NCBI GenBank assembly: GCA_031415135.1
Contig: JANORB010000127.1
Location: 1 to 64,000, forward strand
DNA from: LGRD01 sp031415135
Lineage (GTDB): Bacteria > Pseudomonadota > Gammaproteobacteria > Burkholderiales > Burkholderiaceae_C
Length of the DNA stretch: 64,000 nt
Direction: 5' to 3'
Shown: positions 46,574 through 55,300 of the stretch, piece by piece
Position numbering within the stretch: the first letter of the stretch is position 1
Layout: each line of letters starts with the position of its first letter
Notes under the pieces: generated by a model
Databases searched by the model: none
What the model saw: only the letters and a program-made list of their open reading frames with translations
Told to the model about the DNA's origin: nothing
Program-made: the position numbers and the translations under genes

Positions 46574-48112
46574 ATGAAAATCCAAACGTTCACGCGCTCG
46601 CACATCGGCGGCGCCGTCGCTGCCCTGGGCCTCGGTCTCATTTCTGGCCCTGCCTTGGCGTCGAGCCACCGTGAAGCGCCGTTCATCGCCGGCCAGGCCC
46701 AGGTGGACGCGACCGACCTGTACATGTTTCGCAGCTACGAAGCCGGCCGCCAGGACTTCGTCACCATCCTGGCCAACTACCAGCCGTTCCAGGACCCGCA
46801 GGGCGGGCCGAACTTCTACATGTTCAACCCGAACGCGCTGTACGAAATCCACCTCGACAACAACGGCGATTCCGAAGAAGACATCAGCTTCCAGTTCCGC
46901 TTCAAGAACACCTCCAAGGGCGGCGCGCTCACCGTGGGCGGCAAGTCGGTGAAGATTCCGCTGATCAACAGCGGCCCGATCAGCGGCGTCAACCCGGCCA
47001 CGCTGAACGTGCGTGAGACCTTCACCGTCGACATGGTGCGCGGCAAGCGACGTGGCGGCAGCAAGGGCGGGCTCACCAATGCGGTGGGCGGTGCGGCCGA
47101 GTTCGACAAGCCGGTCGACAACATCGGCGACAAGGTCTTCGGCAGCCCGACCGGCTACGCCACCTACGCCAACCTGCACATCTACAACGTCAACATTCCC
47201 GGCTGCACGGTGCCGGGCCGCGTGTTCGTCGGCCAACGCAAGGAGCCGTTCTACATCGCGGTGGGCAAGCTGTTCGACCTGATCAACCTGAACCCGCTCG
47301 GGAATGAGGTGGGCGGCAACAACAACGACCAGGAAACCCAGAACGTGAGCACGCTCGCGATGGAGTTGCCGATCGCCTGCCTGACCACCGGCGGCGAGTC
47401 CGTGCTCGGTGCCTACACCACCGCCAGCCTGCGCCAGGGCACGCTGCTCAACGGCTCCCCCGGCAGTGGCCTGAACAAGCACGCCCGCCATGGCGGCGCG
47501 TGGACACAGGTCTCGCGCCTGGGCATGCCGGTGGTCAACGAACTGGTCATCGGCCTGGACGACAAGGACAAGTTCAACGCGTCCAAACCAAAGAACGACC
47601 CGGCCAACTTCGCCGACTACGTGACCAACCCTGTGTTCCCGGCGGTGATCGAGTCGCTGTTCTCCGCCGCCAAGGCGCCGACCAATTTTCCGCGCACCGA
47701 TTTGCTCACGGTGTTCCTCAAAGGCATCGACGGCGTGAACCAGCCGAAGAACGTGGTGCCCGGTGAAATGATGCGCTTGAACACCGCCACCCCGGTGGTC
47801 GCCGCCGCGGCGCAAAACCCGCTCGGCGTGGCTGGCGGCGACAACGCGGGCTACCCGAACGGACGCCGACCCGCTGACGACGTGGTGGACCTCACGCTGC
47901 GGGTGGCCATGGGCGCGCTGTGCGTGCTGACCGGCGCGACCGACACGCTCAAGGTCGGCTGCAAACCGGCCGACGCCCCCGCTGGAGGCCTGGCACTGAC
48001 CGACGGCGTGCGCAAGACCGCCGCCAACTTCGGTGTCGCGTTCCCGTACCTCACGACACCGCTGCCGGGCAACTTCAATCCGCCCGCGCCGGCCGGCACG
48101 GTCTACCCCTGA
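46574..48112 (+). CDS. DUF4331 domain secreted protein
   Basis: 512-residue exported protein. The signal peptide has GAVAALGLGLISGPALASS, with cleavage near Ala-Leu-Ala-Ser. The DUF4331 domain covers nearly all of the rest: SSHREAPFIAGQAQVDATDLYMFRSYE at the N terminus is the diagnostic start (SSHREAP), with NFYMFNPNALYEIHLDNNGD and FRFKNT, VAGGDNAGYPNGRRPADDVVDLTLRVAMGALC near the end. Function of the family is unknown; the DTDLYMF region suggests a calcium or metal-binding fold. AAGGAAG precedes the ATG. A hairpin (48139-48165) and then a small lipoprotein gene follow on the same strand, as is common for this family. Confidence 0.9.
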   Translation: MKIQTFTRSHIGGAVAALGLGLISGPALASSHREAPFIAGQAQVDATDLYMFRSYEAGRQDFVTILANYQPFQDPQGGPNFYMFNPNALYEIHLDNNGDSEEDISFQFRFKNTSKGGALTVGGKSVKIPLINSGPISGVNPATLNVRETFTVDMVRGKRRGGSKGGLTNAVGGAAEFDKPVDNIGDKVFGSPTGYATYANLHIYNVNIPGCTVPGRVFVGQRKEPFYIAVGKLFDLINLNPLGNEVGGNNNDQETQNVSTLAMELPIACLTTGGESVLGAYTTASLRQGTLLNGSPGSGLNKHARHGGAWTQVSRLGMPVVNELVIGLDDKDKFNASKPKNDPANFADYVTNPVFPAVIESLFSAAKAPTNFPRTDLLTVFLKGIDGVNQPKNVVPGEMMRLNTATPVVAAAAQNPLGVAGGDNAGYPNGRRPADDVVDLTLRVAMGALCVLTGATDTLKVGCKPADAPAGGLALTDGVRKTAANFGVAFPYLTTPLPGNFNPPAPAGTVYP

Positions 48113-48138
48113 GGCAGGACGTTCGTGTTTTGACCCCG

Positions 48139-48165
48139 GCCCGGTTGCATGATCCGCAACCGGGC
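48139..48165 (+). terminator. hairpin between DUF4331 gene and lipoprotein gene
   Basis: GCCCGGTTGC (48139-48148) pairs perfectly with GCAACCGGGC (48156-48165) over a 7-base loop. It is followed by TCTCACCCC without a T run. It could partially end the DUF4331 transcript or protect its 3' end while letting the lipoprotein gene be read through. Confidence 0.5.
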
Positions 48166-48192
48166 TCTCACCCCACATTGAGGAATCAGCAA

Positions 48193-48453
48193 GTGAACAC
48201 AACGAAGAAAGTTTGGCTCGCCGCAGGGCTGTCGACTGCCCTGGCGCTGGGCGCCTGCGGCGGCAGCAGTGACGACCCGGTGGTGGTCGACAACGGCACC
48301 GATGTGCCGGCCAGCGCAACCACCAGCAGCGCGGCGTTTTTCAGCTACATCCTGGCGCTGGCGGGGAGCGACGATTCGTCGGAACCGCTGGTGATGAAGA
48401 GCGACACTGAAGTGCCGCCGGATGATGCGGAAGAACCTGCGCCGCTGACCTGA
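48193..48453 (+). CDS. small lipoprotein with GTG start
   Basis: 86-residue lipoprotein. The GTG at 48193 with AGGA 8 bases upstream starts a signal peptide (NTTKKVWLAAGLSTALALGAC) ending in the lipobox LGAC. The mature part is acidic and Ser/Thr-rich, with GGSSDDPVVVDNGTDVPASA, a hydrophobic FFSYILALAGS segment and DTEVPPDDAEEPAPLT at the end. It has no recognised domain. It follows the DUF4331 gene by 80 bases. An in-frame extension upstream is possible but would lose the signal peptide. Confidence 0.75.
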   Translation: MNTTKKVWLAAGLSTALALGACGGSSDDPVVVDNGTDVPASATTSSAAFFSYILALAGSDDSSEPLVMKSDTEVPPDDAEEPAPLT

Positions 48454-48483
48454 CGGCGGCAGTGCCGGCGCCTCCCACCCTTT

Positions 48484-48819
48484 TCAGCGGGGGGCGCTGG
48501 CCTGCTTGCCCGCGTCCAGCGCGGTGCTCGAATGGTTGTTCACCTGCCCGGGCATCGGCATCGCACTCGACTCCTGCGCACGCGTCAACTTGCCGTTCGG
48601 GCCGGTGCCCGGCTCGTCCTTGGCGGTGGCGGTGGTGGCCGGCGCGAGCACCGATTCAGCCGCGGGCACCGACGGGTTCGGCACCGGCGAACTGGGCAGC
48701 GTCGCGCCGGGCTTGACCATCTCGACCTGTGGCTTGGGCACGCTGGACGGGACTTTGTCGCAGCCGGCCAGGCCGAGCAGGCACAACCCCAGCACGCTGC
48801 AAATCATCGGTTTCGACAT
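48484..48819 (-). CDS. small proline-rich lipoprotein
   Basis: 111-residue lipoprotein. Signal peptide MSKPMICSVLGLCLLGLAGC gives a lipidated Cys20. The rest is Pro/Val/Ala-rich (VPSSVPKPQVEMVKPGATLPSSPVPNPSVPAA) and ends with QVNNHSSTALDAGKQASAPR; no catalytic motif. GGAG precedes the ATG at 48819. On its own strand TTTCCTAGGG lies about 100 bases upstream, inside the palindrome TAGGA-AACG-TCCTA (48922-48935). Convergent with the GTG-start lipoprotein gene. Confidence 0.72.
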   Translation of the reverse strand: MSKPMICSVLGLCLLGLAGCDKVPSSVPKPQVEMVKPGATLPSSPVPNPSVPAAESVLAPATTATAKDEPGTGPNGKLTRAQESSAMPMPGQVNNHSSTALDAGKQASAPR

Positions 48820-48921
48820 CACGATCTCCAAGTTTTTCAAGCGGGTATGGGGCAGCAAGAATGGATATCCACCGGCGCCGCGTCTGTTCGGTGCCCCACA
48901 CAAGAAATGACGCGCGGGCCC

Positions 48922-48935
48922 TAGGAAACGTCCTA
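48922..48935. promoter_or_regulatory. palindrome TAGGA-AACG-TCCTA with flanking CCTACA
   Basis: Perfect 5-base arms in the intergenic gap between the minus-strand lipoprotein (start 48819) and the plus-strand gene at 49099. It merges a TTCCTA and a TCCTACA motif on opposite strands, so it can serve both directions. A further CCTAGGAT lies near 48979. Confidence 0.5.
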
Positions 48936-49098
48936 CAAGGTTTGGTGTGGCGTCCGACAGACAGCGCAACCGGCCGTCCCTAGGATTCAGGCCTCGCGCT
49001 GATGCTTCCGCTGTCGTGGCGGCCCGGCCTCAACGTGGCACCGCATTCCTTCACTTTTCGCTGGCCTCTTCACCGGGGCCAAGCGCTCGGAGAGATTC

Positions 49099-49338
49099 AT
49101 GAACCACACCATCGCCACCCCGTTCTGGAGCACCGCATCGTTTGGCGACACCACCGACACCACGCCGATGGAGTTGTCGGCGCTGGGCGAGCACCTGAAC
49201 CTGTGCCAGGGCTCGCGCGGCCACCTGTTCACGCTGCGCTGCGTTGCTGAAACCTTCAACAGTTTCCTGGCGGCGCGCTTCGTGACGACGCTGGTGGTGG
49301 TGGGCTTGTTGATCGGCGTCACGTCCCTGGTCGTGTAA
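49099..49338 (+). CDS. hypothetical 79-residue protein with C-terminal membrane helix
   Basis: Starts MNHTIATPFWSTASFGDTTD, continues with MELSALGEHLNLCQGSRGHLFTLRCVAETFNSFLAARF, and ends in a hydrophobic segment (VTTLVVVGLLIGVTSLVV) that would anchor it by its tail. GGAGAG lies 6 bases before the ATG. It ends 3 bases before the start of the cyclic glucan synthase gene on the same strand, so it is probably co-transcribed, perhaps even coupled. No known domain. Confidence 0.65.
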   Translation: MNHTIATPFWSTASFGDTTDTTPMELSALGEHLNLCQGSRGHLFTLRCVAETFNSFLAARFVTTLVVVGLLIGVTSLVV

Positions 49339-49341
49339 AGC

Positions 49342-52300
49342 ATGTCGCAACCCGAGTTGCGGCGCCTGATCCCCGCCGCGTCGCCGGCGTTGTGCGACAT
49401 CCTCGACGGTTCACGCGGCCCGGTCGAGCCGCCCATCCGGTCTGAAATCTTTGGCCTGCAGCGGTTTGCGCAACATGGCCGCAGCCTGGGCGAAACGCAC
49501 CGCGCGGCGCCTGCCGCCTCGCGCGCGGCGACCTTCTTTCCACGCCTGCGCAGCAACATCCGCGCGCTGCGCGAGGCGCACCGCTACATCGGCGCGCAGG
49601 CCTCAACCGGCTACGACGTGAGCCCGGCGGCCGAATGGCTGCTCGACAACTTTCACCTGATCGAAGCCCAGCTCAAGGAAATTCACGAGGGTCTGCCGCG
49701 CAGCTACTTTCGTGCGCTGCCGGTGCTGCTGGACGAGCCGCTGGCCGGGCTGCCGCGTGTGTATGGCGTGGCCTGGGCCTTCGTGGCGCACACCGACGGC
49801 GCGTTCGACGAAGAGCTGTTGATGCAGTTCCTGAGCGCGTACCAGGAAACCCGCGAACTGAGCCTGAGCGAGATGTGGGCGCTGCCCACCACCTTGCGCG
49901 TGGTGCTGATCGAGAACCTGCGCCGCCTGGCCGAACGCGTGGCCACCAACAAGGCGGCGCGCGAGGTGGCCAACCTGTGCTCCGACGAGATCGACAGCAC
50001 GCCCGTGGAGCGGCTCGACGAGTTGCTGGCGCTGCTGAACCGGCGTGGCGTCGGCCGGGTGTTCCTGGCCCAGATGGCGCAGCGCCTGCTCGACCGCCGG
50101 AGCACCGGCTATGCGCCTTACCACGAGTGGCTGCGCAGCGCGCTGCCCGACCTGGCGGCGATGCAGGCCCAGCAACCCGCCGACGAGGCCGCCGACAACC
50201 TGAGCGTGAGCAACGCGGTCACGTCGCTGCGCGCCATCAGCGACGCCGACTGGCCCGACATCGTCGGCCGCACCAGCGCGTTGATGCAGCTGATGCTGAC
50301 CTCGCCGATGTTCGAAGCCGAACATGTGGCCACCCGCGACCAGACACTGCACGGCATCGAGCGGCTCGCCAAGCGCGGGCGCCTGAGCGAAGTGTCGGTG
50401 GCGCAAACGCTGCTGGCGCTGATGCGCGCCGCCGCCGGCACCGACGGCGCCGCCAGCGCGGGGGCCAGCCACTGGCTGCGCGGCCCGGGCCGTGCGGCGC
50501 TGGTGCGCGCGCTCGATCTGCAAGAGCCCGGTGCCGCATTGGCGGCCGTGCCGTGGCGTGCGGTCGGGCGGCGTGTGGCCCTGCCGATCTACCTCGGCGC
50601 GCTGCTGCTGGGCACGCTGGGGCTGGTGACCTGGATGCTGCTGCGCCAGCACCCGGCATTGGCCGGCGCCGGCACGCCGCTGGCGCTGACGCTGCTGGGC
50701 GCGGCGCTGATGCTGTTTCCGGCGTCCGAAGCGCTGGTGGCGGTGATCAACCGCCTGATCAGCGAATCGGCCCGGCCCAAGCACCTGCCGCGCCTGGCGT
50801 TTGCGAGCGGCATCCCGGCCGAGCACCGGGTGATGGTGGTGATCCCGGCGATGCTGACCAGCGCCGAGTCGACCCGCGAACTGGTGCACCGGCTGCAACT
50901 GCACTACCTCGCCAACCCGGAAGCGCAGGCGCAGTTCGGGTTGCTGACCGACTGGGCCGATGCCGACACCGAACACACGCCCGCCGACGCCGAACTGCTG
51001 GACAGCGCGGCGCGGCATCTGCGTGAACTCAACCGCCGCCACCCGCCTGCCGACGCGGCAGCCGGCGCCGCGCCGCGCTTCATCGTGCTGCACCGCCACC
51101 GGGTCTTCAGCGACACCGAACAGCGCTGGATCGGCTGGGAACGCAAGCGCGGCAAGCTCGAACAGCTGGTCGATGCGCTGGCGCTGGGAACCGGCGGCGC
51201 GTTCATGGACCTGGGCGACGCGTCGCGCATCGCGCCCGACACCCGCTACATCGTCACGCTCGACAGCGACACGCAATTGCCGCCGGGCCGGCTGCGCGAA
51301 CTGGTGGGTGTGGCCGCGCACCCGCACAACCAGCCCAGGCTCGACGCCAGCCGGCGCGTGGTGGCCAGCGGCTACGGCATCCTGCAGCCGCGCGTGGTGA
51401 CGCCGCTGCCGGCGCCGAAGGACTTCACGCTGTACCACTGGCTGTTTGCCGGGCAGTGCGGCATCGACCCGTACAGCGCCGCGACCTCCGAGGTCTACCA
51501 GGACGTGTTCGGCGAAGGCACGTTCACCGGCAAGGGGCTGCTCCATGTGCGGGCGATGCACGCGGTGCTGTCGGGCCGCCTGCCGCCCGGCCAGGTGCTG
51601 AGCCACGACCTGCTCGAAGGCTCGCTGGCGCGCTGCGCTGCGGTGACCGACATCACGGTGATCGAGGACGCGCCGTTCCATGCCGACGTGGCCGCCTCGC
51701 GCGTGCACCGCTGGACCCGCGGCGACTGGCAGTTGCTGCCATTCCTGCTCGATCCAAAACGCTACCCGACCCGCGTGATCAACCGCTGGAAGATGTTCGA
51801 CAACCTGCGCCGCTCGCTGGTGGCGCCGATGTCGCTGGCCTTGCTGCTGCTCGCGCTGGCGGGCTGCGTGGTGTCGCCGTGGGCCGCGCTGGCGCTGGTG
51901 ATGGCGGCGTTTTCGGCCGGGCCGCTGATGGGTGCGGTGGCGGGTTTTTCGCCCAGCCGCGACGACATGGCCAAGCTGCACTTCTACAGCCAGGCCGCCA
52001 CCGACCTGGCGCGCGCGCTGCTCGGCGGGGTGTGGCTGCTGGCCCAGTTGCTGCAGCAGGCGCTGCTGGCGGTGGACGCGGTGGTGCGCGCGCTCTACCG
52101 CATGACCGTGAGCCGCCGCCACCTGCTGCAATGGACCACCGCCGCCGCCGCCCAGGCCCAGGCCAGCACCGAGTTCGTCGCCCTGCTGCGCCGGCACTGG
52201 AGCCTGCCGGTGGTGGCCACGGTGCTGCTGGTCGCGCTGTTCTTCGCCGGCACACCGACCCCCGCGCTGGCGCTGGCGCTGTGTGGGCTGTGGGCCGCCT

Positions 52301-55300
52301 CGCCGGTCTGGACCTGGTGGGTCAGCCGCACGCCGCCGCCGGCCGAGGACGCCGCGCTGCCCCCGCAAGACCAGGCCTACCTCGAAGGCATTGCGCGCGA
52401 CACCTGGCGGTTTTTCGAGCGCTGCGTCGGGCCCGACGACAAGCACCTGCCGCCCGACAACCTGCAGACCACGCCGCACGACATGGTGGCGCACCGCACC
52501 TCGCCCACCAACATCGGCCTGTACCTGCTGGCCGTGGCCTGTGCGCGCCAGTTCGGCTGGATCGGCACGCGCGAGTTGTTGGCGCGGATGGAGGCCACGG
52601 TCGCCACGCTGGCGTCGCTGCAGCGCCACCGCGGCCACTTCCTGAACTGGTACGACACCCAATCGCTCGCGCCGCTGCTGCCGATGTATGTGTCGACCGT
52701 GGACAGCGGCAACCTCAGCGGCCACTTGCTCGCGGTGGCCCAGGCCTGCCTGGAACTGGCCCATGCGCCGTTCGACGGCGCCGCCTCGCAGCGCGCGCTG
52801 CGCGCGTCCCGGCTGCGGCTCGCGCCCTTGCTGGCGCAGCGGTCGACGCTGGCGCCGCCCTTGCGCGACGAGTTGAGGTGGCGCATTGGTGACCACCGCG
52901 CCACCGTGCGCTCGGCGGCGCTGGACGCGCAGAACTCGCAGGGGGCCGGCCCGGACGACGCCGTGCAGCGCTTGCGGGCGCTGGCGCAGCACTGCGAACA
53001 ACTGGCGTGGCAGGCCGACTTCAGTTTTTTGTACCACCGCCGGCGCCACCTGTTCCACATCGGCTACCGCGTCGCCGAGCAGCAACTCGACGCCGGCTTC
53101 TACGACCTGCTGGCCTCCGAATCGCGCCTGACCAGCCTGCTGGCCATCGCCAAGGGCGATGTGCCGGTGAGCCACTGGGCCTCGCTCGGCCGGCTGTTCT
53201 ACGCCGTCGGTGCCGGAGCGGGCCTGCGCTCGTGGTCGGGTTCGATGTTCGAATACCTGATGCCCAGCCTAGTGCTCGACGAGCCGCACGGCAGTGTGCT
53301 GCGCGAGGCCTGCCAGGCGGCGCTGCGCGAGCAGATCGAGTTTGCCGAAGCCCACCAGGTGCCTTGGGGCATCTCCGAGTCGGCCTATGCCGGCAGCGAC
53401 CACACGCTGGCCTACCAGTACGCGCCGCAAGGCGTGCCGCGGCTGGCCTTGCGCCGCACGCCGCCCGACGAACTGGTGATCGCGCCTTACGCCACCGCGC
53501 TGGCGGCACAGGTCGTGCCGCACCGCGCGACGGTCAACTTCGCAGCCCTTGAAGCGCTGGCGGCGCGGGCCCGCTACGGCTTCATCGAGGCGCTCGATTT
53601 CACGCCCGCCCGGCAAGCCGGCGGCGAGCGCTTCACGCCGGTCAACACTTTCATGGCGCACCACCAGGGCATGAGCATCGTGGCGCTGGCCAACGTGCTG
53701 CTGGGCGGCCCGGCGCAGCGCTGGGGCATGGCCAACGCCGCCATCGAGGCGGTGGACTCGCTCTTGCACGAGCGCGTGCCGCGCGAGGTGTCGATGCTGT
53801 ACGCGCCACCGGCGGGGCCGCCGCCGCAAGCGCTGCAACGCCGCTCGCCCGGCCTGCTGCGCGAAGTCTCGCCCGGCGCGGCGGCGCTGGAGCCCACGCA
53901 TGTGCTGTCGAACGGCCGCTACAGCGTGACCCTGCGCGCCAACGGCGCCGGCTGGAGCCGCTGGGGCGCCACCGGCATCACGCGCTGGCGCGACGACGCG
54001 CTGCGCGACGCCCACGGCAGCTTCTTCTACCTGCGCTGGCTCGACGCCACCGAGCCCGACGACGACGACCCCGCCCCGGCCCGCCCGGCCACGCGGCTGC
54101 ACTCGATCACCCACCATCCGGCGCCCGACCCGGCCGCGCACTACCACAGCATCTACCACGCCGACCGGGTCTGCTTCGACGCCGCCTGGCCCGCAATGCA
54201 GGCGCACACGACGGTGTGGGTCAGCCCGGAAGACGACATCGAGTTCCGCCAGATCGAGGTGCGCAACCTGAGCGACCGCACGCTCGAGGTCGAACTGTTG
54301 TCGGCCTTTGAAGTCACCTTGTCCGACGAGCGCGCTGACGAGGCCCACCCGGCGTTCACCAACCTGTTCGTGCGCGCCGCCTGGCACGCTGCGCAGCAGG
54401 CGCTGGTGTTCGAGCGCAAGCCCCGGCTGGCCACCGAAACGGGGGTCCAGGTGGCGCAGTTCCTGGCCGCCAGCGACGCCCACCTGGTGAGCCTGCGCGT
54501 GCAGACCGATCGGCAGCGCTGGCTCGGCCGCAACCACGCCGCGAGCCAGCCGCTGGCGTCGTTCGACGCGCTGCCGGCAGCCACCCCCGAAGAAGGCGCC
54601 GCGCTCGACACCGGCCTGGACCCGGTGTGCGCGTTCGCCGTGCGCCTGCGCATCCCGCCGCGCGCAAAGGCCGGGGTGACGTTCGCCACCGTGGCGTCCG
54701 ACAACGCCGGCACCCTGCGCGCGGTGATCGACAAATACCGCCAGGCCAGCCATGTGCAACGCGCCTCGCTGATGTCGGCCACGCTTGCCGGCATTCGCCT
54801 GCGCGCGCTGCGCATCAGCGCCGAGAACTTTGCCGCGATGCAGATGCTGACCACCGCGCTGGTGCTGAGCCTGGCGCGCCCGCGGGTGCGCGACGACCGC
54901 GCGGACGAGGCCGCCACGGTCTGCGACCGCCAGCTGTTGTGGCGCTTCGGCATCTCGGGCGACCGCCCGCTGATCCTGGTGTCGGCCGGCGTGACGCAGG
55001 GCCTGGGCTTGCTGCGCTCGCTGGCCCAGGGGCTGAGCCTGTGGTCGTGGGGCGGCATTGCCTGCGACCTGGTGGTGGTGAACGCCGAGCCGGCGTCCTA
55101 CCTGATGGCGCTGCAGCGCGAGATCGTGGCGCTGCGCGAGCGCCATGGCGCCGGCGCCACCGAGCCCGGCCCGGCCCGGCCGGCGAGCACCGGCTTCCAT
55201 GTGCTGCGCGCCGACGAGTTGTCGAGCGACGAACTGAGCACGTTGCAGGCCCGAGCCTGCGTTCACCTCAATGCCGACGGCCGGCCGCTGCTGCACCACG

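Noticed and set aside
49603..53175. A 1190-codon open frame on the minus strand opposite the cyclic glucan synthase
   Set aside because: Shadow of a clearly coding gene; its product is rich in Arg, Gln, His and Val with no recognisable motif.
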